A stretch of DNA of 56,202 nucleotides from DATFYM01 sp035315065 (GCA_035315065.1 DATFYM010000016.1:1-56202), one strand, 5' to 3'. Counted from the first letter of the stretch, positions 30,176 through 39,701 are shown. The notes: a model not told the origin generated them from the sequence alone. Numbers and translations: made by a program.

Positions 30176-30280
30176 GATACCGGTCTGGCAGACGATGAGA
30201 ATGTTAGGCGAATCCACGCGCGGTTGCAACTGGGAAACGAGGTGACGAGATGAGGCCGGGTGCACGACATAAGAGTGAGA

Positions 30281-30410
30281 GGAATCCACAGATTTCATCG
30301 ATGGCACGGATTTGAAGGCGGGGACGCCCGTATTCCAGACAGATCGTGTCCTGATTCTTCGCTCTTCCGTTTGTGGTAATCTGTTTAATCCGTGGATTCT
30401 TCCCTCTTTT
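30281..30410. repeat. Hairpin element, AATCCACAGATTT family
   Basis: GAATCCACAGATTTCATCG and ATGGCACGGATTTG at the left are answered by GTAATCTGTTTAATCCGTGG at the right. It lies between the small frame and the AsmA stop codon. The element at 35956-36074 belongs to the same family. Confidence 0.7.
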
Positions 30411-30412
30411 CG

Positions 30413-33169
30413 TCAATCGCTGGGCCTTGCCCTTGATTCTTCGGTCCCCAAAACGGCCACCGGCTTTGGAAGCAGCCCCGTCAAACGGAGGCTGGCGAGG
30501 CGCTCGTCCGAATCGATTTCCAGCCAATGCCGCCCAAGGTGGCTGAAATCGGCACGAACCCCCAGGTTGATGGAGCCGTCAAGCCCGCACTCGCCTCCGA
30601 CAGCGACGTGGGCACCTTCGAAACTGAGATTCACCGGACTCAGCCTTGCCTGGAGGCCGCGAACCACCAACGTGAGCGCCACGGCGCGGATACCCGCCTC
30701 GCGATGGGACGGCTGAAGCATGCCCCAGCCGGCGGCGCGGGCGATGGCATCGAGCGGATCAAAGTCACCGAGAGCGACGCTCTTGAGCTCCAGTCTCGCG
30801 TCGCCCCTCAAGTTAGCGCTCAGATCTTCGTGCGTCGCTCCGCTGGTTTCGAAATGGCCGGAGCCAGTCCACGAGCCGCGAATCTTGTGAAGCTGCGCCG
30901 GAAGCCGTCCTGCCACCGCGGGCAAGCTGCCCTTGGCCAGCGAAAAGTCAGCCGCTAAGCGAGGTGGTCCGCTGCTGATGTCGACCTTCAGGCGTCCCTG
31001 CCCTCGTCCGCCGCCGGCCTGAAACTGCGCGTCCGTCACCCGGATGACGCGATCGATAACCTGGACACTCGCCCGAAAGTCCTTCAGCGTTACAGAACGA
31101 TAGGTGAGCGAGGGTACGGTGAAGACTCCCTGGGCGTTCAGGGCGCCAAATAGGTGCGACGCTTCTTCGCGATCCCGCGCCAGGGATCCCAGGCCGGGAA
31201 GGCTCTCGAGAAATGAGAGCGGCGAGCTGCTCCGTAAGTCGGCGAACCAGGAGAAGGCTTCCTGCAGATTCAGATTATTCGCCTCCATCTTGAACTTCCA
31301 GGGTTCGCTGAGCTTGCCCTGATGTTCGAGGGTGCCGGTGAAAGTACTGGACCCGATGGCGGCCATCAGCGGAGAGACCACCACCCGGTCGCCGCCGAAG
31401 TGCGCATCAGCGCGGGCAACGTCGAGGGGCTTGTTGAAGCCAGGAATCAGCAGGCGCGCGTCTCGAACCGATCCGGTTCCCTCGAGCGTGGGAGGCTGGA
31501 GAGGCCAAGCCGAGCCGGTGAGACGCAACGTCGCACTCGCCACACCCTGGGTTTCGACCCCTTGCGCCGCTTTGACGCCCAGATCGCGCGCCAAGGCGAG
31601 CAGGCCGCTGATCGGCGCCGCGCGCGTCGAGAGCTGAAGTTCGTATTGAACATCGGCCGGTTTCGGGTTTCGGGTTTCGGGTTTCGGGGTTCGCAGAAAA
31701 AGACTGGGACTCGGGGCTCGGGGCTCGGGACTCGCAGAAAACCGTTGAGCCGACGTCTTCCTCCGCGAATCCCGAACCCCGAACCCCGAACCCCGAACCC
31801 CGAGTCCCGGCGACCGATCACGTGCCGCCGCGGCAGCCCCGCGCGCCAGCCTGCCCTCCATCACCACTTCCAGCCGGGGAGCCAGCGTCAGCTTCACCGG
31901 CGCGAGGCGCGCCCCCGAGTCATCGACCTGCACAGCAAGCGGCGGAACCGAAAGTTTGCCCGCCGGAGTGATGAGGCTGGCATTGGCCGCTCTCAAGAAG
32001 CCGCTGTAGCGAAACCTGCCCCAGGGACCTTGAATGGTCACCAAGCCGTCGATGCGTCCAGAGGCCCTGAATCTGTTGAAGGAGTATCCCCACAGGCGAT
32101 GACTGAGTTCCTCCAAATCTTCGACGCGAGACTTCTCCAGGGCGGCCACCAGATCGAGGGTCGGAACGCCCTGCGTCCATTCACCTGACCCCAGCAGGTG
32201 CAAATGCGATCCGGCAAACGCAACCTCCAGCGCATCGAGGCTCGCGCGGGCGTGGTTACGGTCCAGCTCAGCTCGAAAGTGAACCGCTACGGGCATGGAG
32301 TCCGAGGGAGGCGGAAGGCCCCAACGATGGAGCTGATCGATTTGTGCGTCTCCCTCCATCTTCAAGACACGCAGCGAACCCGTGAGCCGCACGTCCGCGT
32401 CGACCACTCCGTAAATCTCGGGATTTTGGCCGCCGATGAGCGGGGCCCAATCGTAAAGCAGGGATTTGCGGGCGCGCAGAGTGGCGCTCAGCGGCTCGGC
32501 CGGCCCACGCCCGGGCCTCCACTCGCCCTCCAGTTCCAACGGCCCCGGCGAAGGAAGAGAAAGGTCGGTGCGAACGGGGCTGCCGGTGAGCTGGTACCGC
32601 AGCAAACTTTGGCCGGCGTCGAACCGGAGTCGGGCGCGAAGCTCGGTAATGGCAAAAGGCTTCTTGTTGTCACCAATCTTGAAGTTGATGCGCGCGCTGT
32701 CTGCGTCCACGTCGAGATTGTTCGCCGGAGCACTGACGGGAAGAGCCGTAGCGGTGGATGCGTTTCCGCTCGCAGCCAGGAAGGTGTCGACGTTCCAATC
32801 GCCGCGTGCGTTGCGGACCGCGTTGAGGGTGGGATGATCGAGGTGCAGCGCCGAGCACTGCAAGCGAGAGTGCCACAAGCTTCGCCAGCGGAGGTCACAA
32901 TCCATGCGCTCGACCCGCGCGAAGGGCTCGGGGCCGAATGCCGCGTCCTCACTGATGACCGCGTTCTCAATGCTGAAGCCCGGATGCGGCAATAGACGGA
33001 ACGAAGCTGCGCCGAATCGAACCGGGCGGTGCAGGGTCTGCTGAAGGCCGGCTTCGAGTTGACGACGGTAGCGCTCGGCGCTGAAGAAGGAAGGCAGGAA
33101 CCACGCCGTCCCGAGCAACAGCGCGAGCACCAGGACTGCTTTGCGAACGTGCCGCCGCAGGAATGCCAT
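30413..33169 (-). CDS. AsmA-family envelope protein
   Basis: The start at 33169 (MAFLRRHVRKAV) gives 918 residues; an in-frame start at 33205 is also possible. One N-terminal membrane helix (residues 8-28) is followed by a long beta-rich periplasmic region. Its opening SAERYRRQLEAGLQQTLHRP and its C-terminal AsmA-like stretch match AsmA/DUF748-type proteins, which bridge the envelope and are linked to phospholipid transport. It begins a few bases after lepB and is probably cotranscribed with it. A repeat (31659-31809) adds about 50 residues near 453-503. Confidence 0.82.
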   Translation of the reverse strand: MAFLRRHVRKAVLVLALLLGTAWFLPSFFSAERYRRQLEAGLQQTLHRPVRFGAASFRLLPHPGFSIENAVISEDAAFGPEPFARVERMDCDLRWRSLWHSRLQCSALHLDHPTLNAVRNARGDWNVDTFLAASGNASTATALPVSAPANNLDVDADSARINFKIGDNKKPFAITELRARLRFDAGQSLLRYQLTGSPVRTDLSLPSPGPLELEGEWRPGRGPAEPLSATLRARKSLLYDWAPLIGGQNPEIYGVVDADVRLTGSLRVLKMEGDAQIDQLHRWGLPPPSDSMPVAVHFRAELDRNHARASLDALEVAFAGSHLHLLGSGEWTQGVPTLDLVAALEKSRVEDLEELSHRLWGYSFNRFRASGRIDGLVTIQGPWGRFRYSGFLRAANASLITPAGKLSVPPLAVQVDDSGARLAPVKLTLAPRLEVVMEGRLARGAAAAARDRSPGLGVRGSGFGVRDSRRKTSAQRFSASPEPRAPSPSLFLRTPKPETRNPKPADVQYELQLSTRAAPISGLLALARDLGVKAAQGVETQGVASATLRLTGSAWPLQPPTLEGTGSVRDARLLIPGFNKPLDVARADAHFGGDRVVVSPLMAAIGSSTFTGTLEHQGKLSEPWKFKMEANNLNLQEAFSWFADLRSSSPLSFLESLPGLGSLARDREEASHLFGALNAQGVFTVPSLTYRSVTLKDFRASVQVIDRVIRVTDAQFQAGGGRGQGRLKVDISSGPPRLAADFSLAKGSLPAVAGRLPAQLHKIRGSWTGSGHFETSGATHEDLSANLRGDARLELKSVALGDFDPLDAIARAAGWGMLQPSHREAGIRAVALTLVVRGLQARLSPVNLSFEGAHVAVGGECGLDGSINLGVRADFSHLGRHWLEIDSDERLASLRLTGLLPKPVAVLGTEESRARPSD
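31659..31809. repeat. In-frame hairpin element in AsmA gene, GGGTTTCGGGTTTCGG family
   Basis: Three TTTCGGG words and GGGGCTCGGGGCTCGGGAC at the left face CGAATCCCGAACCCCGAAC words at the right. On the coding strand it is translated as GLGVRGSGFGVR and PKPETRNPKP type residues without a stop. It is the longest coding insertion of this family in the window. Confidence 0.85.
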
Positions 33170-33212
33170 CAGCGCACCATCACCGACCCGGCACCCTGCC
33201 GGCACCGTGCCG

Positions 33213-33995
33213 TCATCGTACTAGGCGAAGGGTGCGACGCCAGCGAGTCTTGGAGACGAAGTGAACGATCAAGTCAAAGGTCTGGGCCAACCGGTCGCCG
33301 AACGAGGTCCGAGCGAATTCGTCGCGCGGAGTCTCAAACGACCAGTAAATGACGAGAGGCTGGCCGCTGATCACTTCGCGCGGCACAAAGCCCCAGAAAC
33401 GGCTGTCCCAACTCTGCTCGCGATTGTCGCCCATGGCGAAAAAGCAGCCGGGCGGGATCACTAGTTCCCCATTTTGGACGTAGTTCTGTAATTCGGCGCT
33501 CCATCGTTGCGTCGAGCCTGGCAGATACTCGCCGGGCGAGGGCGGGAAGTCATCGCCAGGTCGGTGTTCATCCGCGTACTCCGCGGTATGGTGGACCGAC
33601 GGTTCTTGCAATAGCCGGCCATTGACGAAGACCTGACGATTAACGATCTTGACGTGGTCGCCCGCTGCGCCGATCACTCGCTTCACATAGTGCTCACCCG
33701 GTTCCTGCGCTTCCTGGGGCTCGCCGGGGTACTTGAACACAATCACGTCGCCCCGCCGAATCTCCTTGTAGGGGAGCAGGTGGCGGAGGAGGCCGTTCTG
33801 GAATGCAACCCCAAATTTGTTCACCAGCAGATGGTCGCCGATCAGCAGAGTGGTCTCCATCGACCCGGTCGGAATCTTGAAAGCTTGCACTACAAAGGTG
33901 GTGCCAAAAATAGCGAGAATGACGGTGACCACCAACGACTCAAATGTGTCGCGGGTGGAAGATTTCTTGTAGGGTACAGCTTGCTGCTCAGGCAT
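33213..33995 (-). CDS. lepB: Signal peptidase I
   Basis: The ATG at 33995 follows AGGAG (260 residues). One N-terminal membrane helix (about residues 17-35) precedes the catalytic Ser motif PTGSMETTL and the Lys motif YVKRVIGAAGD. Further family boxes are RRGDVIVFKYP and MGDNREQSWDSRFWGFVP. It removes signal peptides from exported proteins at the periplasmic face of the inner membrane. It lies directly downstream of rnc, an order also found in Enterobacteria, and upstream of the AsmA gene. Confidence 0.95.
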   Translation of the reverse strand: MPEQQAVPYKKSSTRDTFESLVVTVILAIFGTTFVVQAFKIPTGSMETTLLIGDHLLVNKFGVAFQNGLLRHLLPYKEIRRGDVIVFKYPGEPQEAQEPGEHYVKRVIGAAGDHVKIVNRQVFVNGRLLQEPSVHHTAEYADEHRPGDDFPPSPGEYLPGSTQRWSAELQNYVQNGELVIPPGCFFAMGDNREQSWDSRFWGFVPREVISGQPLVIYWSFETPRDEFARTSFGDRLAQTFDLIVHFVSKTRWRRTLRLVR

Positions 33996-34008
33996 CAAGC
34001 TCCTCTTC

Positions 34009-34140
34009 GGAACTCGAAACTCGAAATTGGAAACTCGAAACTGGAAAAGTCGAAATTGGAAACTCGAAGTTCCTTTCCATGTCCTCCGAGGGTTGCGTCT
34101 TCACGAGTTTCGATTTTCGAGTTTCCAATTTCGATTTTCT
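34009..34140. repeat. Hairpin element, GAAACTCGAAATTG family
   Basis: AACTCGAAACTCGAAATTGG, AAACTCGAAACTGG and AAATTGGAAACTCGAAG words at the left are complemented by CACGAGTTTCGATTTTCGAG and TTTCCAATTTCGATTTTC at the right. It fills the whole gap between rnc and lepB, within a probable operon. Confidence 0.85.
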
Positions 34141-34142
34141 GA

Positions 34143-34862
34143 CTAAAACGAGCCGGTCTCGCTCTCCAGCAATTCGCGGAGGCCTTTGGCCGCTTCCTGC
34201 TCCGCTGCCTTCTTGGTTGCGCCCTTGCCGCGAGCGGCGCCTCGCTCTCCGGCGGTCACTTCCACCACGAAAGTCTTTCGATGCTCCGGCCCTTCTTCGC
34301 CGACCACGCGGTAACGCGGCGCCGGCATCAGCTTGGCGTGCAGGTATTCCTGCAGCGCCGACTTGTAGTTGGGCGAGACCAACTCGTCGCCACAGGCCGC
34401 GAGGTCGGGCGGAAGCACGAAGCGCTCGACAAAATCCCGCGCCGGTTGCAATCCGCCGTCGCGGTAGATCGCTGCCAGCAGAGCTTCCAGGGCATTTACC
34501 AGAAGCCCGGAGTTGTTACGCCCGCCGGTCTTTTCCTCGCCGCGGCCCAAGTGGATGAAACGGCCGAGGTCCAGGCGCGCCGCCACTGTCGCGAGGTACT
34601 CGGTGCCCACCAGCCGAGCCCGAGCCAGAGACAGCTTGCCCTCCGGATACTCGGGGAAGCTATCCGCCAGACGCACGCTGACGATAAAATTCAGGACCGC
34701 GTCACCCAGAAACTCCAGTTGCTCATTGTCACGGAGATATTCCGAGGCTTCTCTGGCATAGGAAGAGTGGGTGAGCGCCTCGAACAGCAACCGTGAGTCG
34801 CCGAACCGATAGCCAAGGAGGTCCTGGAGTTTCTCCAGGTTCTCGGGATAAAGTTCCGCCAT
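34143..34862 (-). CDS. rnc: Ribonuclease III
   Basis: The 239-residue protein has the RNase III catalytic signature NEQLEFLGDAVLNFIV, preceded by LTHSSYA, and the second acidic cluster ALEALLAAIYRDGG. A C-terminal double-stranded-RNA-binding domain (from about residue 165) begins NYKSALQEYLHAK and ends with KGATKKAAEQEAAKGL. It cleaves double-stranded RNA in rRNA processing and could act on the long hairpin transcripts of the repeats in this genome. It precedes lepB on the same strand. Confidence 0.95.
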   Translation of the reverse strand: MAELYPENLEKLQDLLGYRFGDSRLLFEALTHSSYAREASEYLRDNEQLEFLGDAVLNFIVSVRLADSFPEYPEGKLSLARARLVGTEYLATVAARLDLGRFIHLGRGEEKTGGRNNSGLLVNALEALLAAIYRDGGLQPARDFVERFVLPPDLAACGDELVSPNYKSALQEYLHAKLMPAPRYRVVGEEGPEHRKTFVVEVTAGERGAARGKGATKKAAEQEAAKGLRELLESETGSF

Positions 34863-34965
34863 GTCCTGAAAAGTAAGAGCACTAGGTACATGAGCTAGCG
34901 GACGAGCTGTCGTTGCGAGTTCCTAATCCTCCACCTCGAGTCCCTAGTCCCTTTTCCCCGACAAC

Positions 34966-35871
34966 TTACTGCTTCGGCGGCGCCTGGGCTGCTGCCTTCT
35001 TGGCCTTCAACTGCTGCACCTCCTTGTTGGCGTAGGGCTGCATGGGTGTCCCCGCGCTGAGTTCGGCGCATTTGGAGAAAGCCGCAATGGCGTCGTCGAT
35101 TTTACCATCCATGTTGAGCGCTTCGCCGAGCCTGTAATAGGCCTGGGGGTCAGGTTGGTCCGTGGCGGCGACAGAGGCCTGATACTCCTGCTCCGCCTTT
35201 GCCAATTCATCCTTGTCCGGGCCTTGCAATCCCTCGAGTGCGCGCTGCAAATGCACCATCCCCAGCGCGGAATGCACGTCGCTGGTAAACATGGCTTTGC
35301 GCTTCGTGAAGGAGTCGTCGGTGTCGTTGGGCTGCTTCGGGAATTGAGCGTTGGGGGCTGTGGAAAGGACTTGGAGCACCTGGTTTGCGTCCGTCTCGGC
35401 TTCCTTGAGCAGCTTATCTTTGTCCGCGTTCTGGAGCACCTGAGGCTGCGGTAGAATGGTGGTCAGGAACATCAAGGATACGAAGTTGTCGGGCTTCAGT
35501 TTGACGCTCTTTTCGGCATAGTCGACGGCGGCCTGAAGGTTGTTCTTCTGCCTCTCGGTTTCGGCCGCAATGGCATAGACATTGGTCAATTGCGCGCTGT
35601 TGGGATGCTTCTTGGCGAAGTCTTCCACCAACTGGAGCTTGCGGTCGGGATCGAGTTCGTTCACGAGCGCGACGTAGTCGCTAGCCTCAGCCGCGGCCTC
35701 TTGTTGCTCGGGCGTCAGAGCCTGTTTCTGGGTAGTCTTGTCACCCTTTTTCTGAGGTCCGACACCCAGCAGCGGATTGGCCGAGGCCCCCATCACGGTG
35801 AGCGCCAGGGCAGCCGTCAACCACAAAGCTCTCGACAGCCAAGTTCTGTTGTCCGATTCATTTCGATTCAC
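34966..35871 (-). CDS. Secreted TPR-repeat protein
   Basis: The 301-residue protein has an N-terminal signal segment (WLSRALWLTAALALTVMGASA) and several tetratricopeptide repeats. These include a helix pair near DYAEKSVKLKPDNFVSLMFL and a C-terminal one near YYRLGEALNMDGKIDDAIAAF. TPR arrays mediate protein contacts. It is the first gene of the leftward run TPR-rnc-lepB-AsmA, though about 100 bases separate it from rnc. Function unknown. Confidence 0.82.
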   Translation of the reverse strand: MNRNESDNRTWLSRALWLTAALALTVMGASANPLLGVGPQKKGDKTTQKQALTPEQQEAAAEASDYVALVNELDPDRKLQLVEDFAKKHPNSAQLTNVYAIAAETERQKNNLQAAVDYAEKSVKLKPDNFVSLMFLTTILPQPQVLQNADKDKLLKEAETDANQVLQVLSTAPNAQFPKQPNDTDDSFTKRKAMFTSDVHSALGMVHLQRALEGLQGPDKDELAKAEQEYQASVAATDQPDPQAYYRLGEALNMDGKIDDAIAAFSKCAELSAGTPMQPYANKEVQQLKAKKAAAQAPPKQ

Positions 35872-35955
35872 AACGTTATCTCCTGATCACGAATTCCTAA
35901 GGTCTTGAGCCTAGCTCAAAGTGCTGCCGGTGTCAACGAAGGTTAAAGAAAGGGG

Positions 35956-36074
35956 GATCCAAAGACTACCCAGATTACGCAGAGGGAAGAGCGAAGAGTC
36001 AGGACGGTGTCTGAATACGGACGTTCTCGTTCTTCTAATCCGTGCAGTCTGTGAAATCTGTGGACTCCTCTTCA
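35956..36074. repeat. Hairpin element, CAGATTACGCAGAGG family
   Basis: GGATCCAAAGACTACCCAG and ATTACGCAGAGGGAAGAGCG at the left are answered by TCTAATCCGTGCAGTCTGTG and AAATCTGTGGACTCCTC at the right. It is related to 30281-30410 and lies between two minus-strand genes. Confidence 0.65.
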
Positions 36075-36093
36075 CCATGACGTGGAGTTTGAC

Positions 36094-36882
36094 TCAGCGC
36101 CCGAACATCCCCTTGCTCAACCACTGCCCGCCATCCATCACCAGCACTTCTCCGGTGATGAAGTCGGCGAAATCGGAAACGAGGTAGGCGCAGGCATGTG
36201 CCACTTCGTCCGTGTTGCCGATGCGGCCGCGAGGAATGGTCTTGAGCATGGCGGCTTGAAACTCCGGCGTCGCCCACAGCTTCGACCCGGCGCCTTCCGT
36301 TTCCACCGGTCCGGGCGCAATGGCGTTGACGCGGATCTTGTGGCGCGCCCACTCCACCGCCAGGGTGCGGGTCATGCAAACCACTCCTGCCTTGGCGCAC
36401 GCCGAATGGATAGTACCCGGGCCGCCGGTCCAGGCATAGGTCGCAACCAGATTGAGGATGTTGCCGCCCCGGCCGCTCTCGATCATCCTCAGGCCGGCGG
36501 CGCGGGAGCAGTAGAACGTTCCGTTCAGCACGATGTTGATGACGGCGTTCCAGCCGTTTACGGATAGGTCCTCGGCGTGACAGATGAAATTCCCGGCCGC
36601 ATTGTTCACCAAGATGTCGAGCGAGCCGAAGCGGCGAACCGTCTCGTCGCAGAGGTGGTCCACCTGCTCGGGAATTCGGACGTCGGTGGGCACAAAGAAA
36701 ACCTGCGCACCCTTGGACTCCAGGTCCTTCGCCGCGGGCTCCAGGTGCTCGGCGCTCCGGCTGGCCAGCACCAGCTTGGCCCCCAACCGCGCGTACTCGA
36801 ACGCGATGGCGCGTCCGATTCCGGTACCGCCGCCGGTGATGATGGCGACCCGGTCATTCAACGAGCCTTCAGGCAACAACAT
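36094..36882 (-). CDS. SDR oxidoreductase, 2,4-dienoyl-CoA reductase-like
   Basis: ATG 36882 follows GGGAG by about 5 bases (262 residues); an in-frame start at 36921 adds 13 residues. The Rossmann motif is TGGGTGIGRA, and NNAAGNF fits the family. Where classical SDRs have YxxxK this protein has SACAK, as in mitochondrial and peroxisomal 2,4-dienoyl-CoA reductases, which lack the Tyr. It would use NADPH to reduce dienoyl-CoA in unsaturated fatty-acid breakdown. It stands alone. Confidence 0.85.
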   Translation of the reverse strand: MLLPEGSLNDRVAIITGGGTGIGRAIAFEYARLGAKLVLASRSAEHLEPAAKDLESKGAQVFFVPTDVRIPEQVDHLCDETVRRFGSLDILVNNAAGNFICHAEDLSVNGWNAVINIVLNGTFYCSRAAGLRMIESGRGGNILNLVATYAWTGGPGTIHSACAKAGVVCMTRTLAVEWARHKIRVNAIAPGPVETEGAGSKLWATPEFQAAMLKTIPRGRIGNTDEVAHACAYLVSDFADFITGEVLVMDGGQWLSKGMFGR

Positions 36883-36921
36883 CGCACTCCCTTCGAAGTT
36901 CGAAACCAGACTCTCTGCCAC

Positions 36922-37701
36922 TGCCCCTTCCTGAGCGCGGATCCCTTGAGGATCCTCCTGGTGCCGCCACTTGCCAATTCAGCAATCGGATGCGATGCCC
37001 ATGACCTATCTTCATGAAACACCATGGGATCACGGCTTCCGTGAATCGCCGACGAGGTCGATCTTTGAATCGGCAATACAGAGGAGTGTGCCATCGGTAG
37101 TAACTTCCCGAAAAACGGATCCAAAATCGCTGTAACCATCTGATTCAACGGCGAATATCCTTCTTGGCTTTGTTTTCCACAAACCCGACATAAGAGATTG
37201 ATAATAATAAGCTTGTGTTCGTTGGCTTTGCCTTGGCTTTGTTTCCTTCTGTAAGCGTTTCGCGGCCACCTGGCACCCGCTGCCCTCCGAGAACCGAGGT
37301 GCCACTGGGCGACCCTCCACTTCCGTCTGTTCCTTCGTTCAGTCGTCAATGGACAATCGGCATCGGCACCGGATTCCTTACCGCCCGCTCTCCGTCACCC
37401 CCGAAGAGGTTGTGGGGTCCCGCGCCGCCGACGCTTTCAAGCGACCTAGCGTACAATAATACATGGCGAGCTTATCTGTCAAGCTAATTATGCCATCAGT
37501 TACTCGGGCAAAGCACCGACCCGGGCCCTCCGAAACCAGGCCAACCTCGCCGGCCGGTTTTCGTCACCTGCGAACCTTGACGACGTAATACAGGAAGGGC
37601 GCCTCGACTTCCTTGAACCATCGCGGGAATCAGAAGCGTCAACGCTTTTGGGCGCATAGTGTCTGATCCTCCCTCAGGTCCTGAATCCCAAGGGCCCGAC
37701 T
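36922..37701. other. Largely non-coding 780-base gap
   Basis: Apart from the doubtful small gene 37030-37191 I see nothing that reads as a gene. The gap is less GC-rich than its neighbours near 37170-37210. On the minus strand, TTGACA near 37478 followed after 17 bases by TTATTG could be a leftward promoter. Several short GC-rich words occur but no clear hairpin element. Confidence 0.4.
37030..37191 (-). CDS. Doubtful 53-residue protein
   Basis: An ATG at 37191 opens MSGLWKTKPRRIFAVESDGY, followed by an alternating hydrophobic pattern ending in DLVGDSRKP. The sequence reads like a small beta-rich protein and its codons are balanced, but no ribosome-binding site is visible. It might be the 3' end of a lost gene, since the frame stays open upstream to 37320. 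Confidence 0.3.
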   Translation of the reverse strand: MSGLWKTKPRRIFAVESDGYSDFGSVFREVTTDGTLLCIADSKIDLVGDSRKP

Positions 37702-38181
37702 TCAGCTTGTTGGCCGTCTAACCCTCCACAGTCGCGGGTCGAGGGAGAATGGCTCGGGCTGACGAACCACCACCTTGCCAAAGTCGGGGTGGAGCGGATC
37801 AAGCAAGTAGTTGCGTTCAGCCGGTATAACGGCTGAAGGTACAGAAAGCACACCGAATTCCTTTCTTCGAAACCATTCCTGGCCGATCAACTGCAACGAT
37901 TCCGGACTCGGATACTCACGCCAATTGAAGGGAAGGTCGGAGACCTCCAGGCGAAGGGCCTTCACCGAGCTGGGAATCTCACATGAGACTGCAGCTAACT
38001 CGTTGGGCAGATCCTCCAGATCGACATGAACAAGGACTTCCAGGCAGGCGAGAGCCAAGCTTTCGGCGCAATAGACAATCGCGAGGCCCGGGGGATTCCA
38101 ACGGCCCCCGTACAAGCGGGCACCTTCACCCCGGAATGCTTGCCGCGCGTGCTGCCGCAAACAAATCCGCCAGACGATCAT
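37702..38181 (-). CDS. RES-domain toxin of a RES-Xre pair
   Basis: The ATG at 38181 shares its first base with the antitoxin stop codon (159 residues). The family-defining R, E and S residues are recognisable in RGEGARLYGGRWNPPG, CLEVLVHVD and the conserved Ser region further on. RES toxins degrade NAD+ and resemble ADP-ribosyltransferases. The partner gene is directly upstream. The length and motifs suggest an intact toxin. Confidence 0.9.
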   Translation of the reverse strand: MIVWRICLRQHARQAFRGEGARLYGGRWNPPGLAIVYCAESLALACLEVLVHVDLEDLPNELAAVSCEIPSSVKALRLEVSDLPFNWREYPSPESLQLIGQEWFRRKEFGVLSVPSAVIPAERNYLLDPLHPDFGKVVVRQPEPFSLDPRLWRVRRPTS

Positions 38182-38615
38182 CAACTGAACACGCCATGCT
38201 CGAGTCGACCCATGACTGCTTCAACTTCCCGCGTCCCAGCTTCCGTGTCCAGCCTGGACAAAGGAACGACATTGCCCAGCGCGCGGTTGGGCTTGCGCAA
38301 CCAGCGCACAACTTTCTCTCGATCGCCGAACACCTCCTGCGCCTTGGCTATAAGGTGCGCCAATCGGTAGACACGGTCGGATTCCTCCACCGTAAGGCGT
38401 CCCTCTTTTCTCCGGCGCGCCAGCGTCCGCGCCGGGATTCCGAGCAGGGTGCCGGCTTCCTCACGCGAGAGTCCCGCCGCTTGCCGCACCGTATCAAACG
38501 CCTTATAGGGGACGCCCGCACGGACGGCTTCGACGAGTTGGCCCGGCTTTGCGATTTTCCGGCCCAGGACTGCGGGCCCACCCAGAAGCTCGGTGATCGA
38601 TAGTATCTGCTGCAT
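38181..38615 (-). CDS. Xre/MbcA/ParS-type antitoxin (DUF2384), RES partner
   Basis: The 144-residue protein has an N-terminal helix-turn-helix (TVRQAAGLSREEAGTLLGIP, then ARTLARRRKEGRL) and a C-terminal DUF2384 domain (SDRVYRLAHLIAKAQEVFG, KVVRWLRKPNRALGN). This is the standard antitoxin of RES toxins. It neutralises the toxin by blocking its active site and represses the operon. It lies first in a two-gene operon. Confidence 0.92.
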   Translation of the reverse strand: MQQILSITELLGGPAVLGRKIAKPGQLVEAVRAGVPYKAFDTVRQAAGLSREEAGTLLGIPARTLARRRKEGRLTVEESDRVYRLAHLIAKAQEVFGDREKVVRWLRKPNRALGNVVPLSRLDTEAGTREVEAVMGRLEHGVFS

Positions 38616-38682
38616 AGTTCATCTCTCGCCGCATCGTGCCATCTTGCACTAAGTATAGTGCCGAACGGCAGCGGTGTCAAAA

Positions 38683-38801
38683 GAATTGATGATTGACAAT
38701 CGCCGATTGGAACAAAACAGGCAAGCCGTGCGGCTTTTCAACAGTCTTACCCTCAATCGTCAATGAACCTCGTCAATCAGCAATCGACAATCGTCATTCT
38801 T
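38683..38801. repeat. Hairpin element, GATTGAC family (copy 3)
   Basis: ATTGATGATTGACAATCGCC and GATTGG at the left are answered by CAATCGTCAATGAACC and CAATCGACAATCGTCATTC at the right. The loop contains CAGGCAAGCCGTGCGGC, as in copies at 1076-1209 and 15514-15645. It lies downstream of the secreted-protein gene, on the far side of its stop. Confidence 0.75.
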
Positions 38802-38894
38802 CACCGCCCTCGCAGCACTGGCTCGCCGCCAGCACTGCATTGAAGGCAGGGTCTGACGCACCATAGGGGGCGGGCTTCGGCCCCGCGATGTGTG

Positions 38895-39701
38895 TCACTT
38901 CTTGCTGAAATGGCGGTGTATGTCGGGCCAAAACTCATTAAAGACACTCGAGACCGTGTCGTAGCCGACTTGCGTGCCCCATACACTCAGTGAATTCCGC
39001 ACCGTGCGTTCGCTGCGCGGATGATAACTGTAAGTGGAAATCCCGCCGGCAAGAGCACTGCCGACAATCTCGGAAGCGTTGAACTGAATCCTCCCTGAAT
39101 CGGCGGGGGTAACGAAGATGCGACTCACGGCATAGCCGGTGCGGCGCCAAAAGCCTCCCTTGCCGAGCTGATAGTAGCGAGGATCTTGCCGCAGGATCGA
39201 AGGGAGGGTGGCACCGGTCAGGAAGCCTTCGATGGTGGCGTCGGCGAAGGCCGCGCCGTAGCGCTTGCCGTAGCCTGCGGCGCCCCGGCCGTAGCCCGGC
39301 TCGCTGTTTTCCACCTCGCTGAGGCCGGCCTGCAAGGCGTACACGGGGTATTCGATGTAATCGAAGGAACTGCGCGCCCAGACTCTGAATTTGGCGCCAG
39401 TGCTGAGCGGAGGAAGGCTCCGGACGTTTTCGATAAGGTAGAAATCGGGAAGAACCCAGAAGAGGCGCTCGTTGGACGTTCCGGTCTGCTGTTCACGAGT
39501 CGTTATGTCTGGCGCCTTCGGTTTTTCCTTGTGCCTAGGGGGGGATGGCGGTGACGAAAGTAAGGCTAGCTGCCCCTGCGCTTCGGTAGGGGAAGGGGAC
39601 GGGGGTGGTTGCTGCGCCCGGAGCGGGGGAACGGCGAAAACCAGAGCAGCGAGAATCCCTGCCTGGGGAAGGAGCATAAGGCAAACGCATCCACGAATCA
39701 T
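38895..39701 (-). CDS. Secreted hypothetical protein of an acidobacterial outer-membrane-like family
   Basis: ATG 39701 gives 268 residues. A signal peptide (ending near VPPLRAQQ) is followed by a Pro-rich, low-complexity stretch (residues 30-65). A domain with many aromatic residues follows (FRVWARSSFDYIEYPVYAL, ILRQDPRYYQLGKGGF, TYSYHPRSERTVRNSL). I have seen this type of protein as a conserved acidobacterial hypothetical, but I know of no function. An outer-membrane location is inference. Confidence 0.65.
   Translation of the reverse strand: MIRGCVCLMLLPQAGILAALVFAVPPLRAQQPPPSPSPTEAQGQLALLSSPPSPPRHKEKPKAPDITTREQQTGTSNERLFWVLPDFYLIENVRSLPPLSTGAKFRVWARSSFDYIEYPVYALQAGLSEVENSEPGYGRGAAGYGKRYGAAFADATIEGFLTGATLPSILRQDPRYYQLGKGGFWRRTGYAVSRIFVTPADSGRIQFNASEIVGSALAGGISTYSYHPRSERTVRNSLSVWGTQVGYDTVSSVFNEFWPDIHRHFSKK

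Noticed and set aside
37215..37487. 90-residue plus-strand frame in the 780-base gap
   Set aside because: Pro/Ser-rich composition, no start signal and no domain. It reads like non-coding GC-rich DNA.
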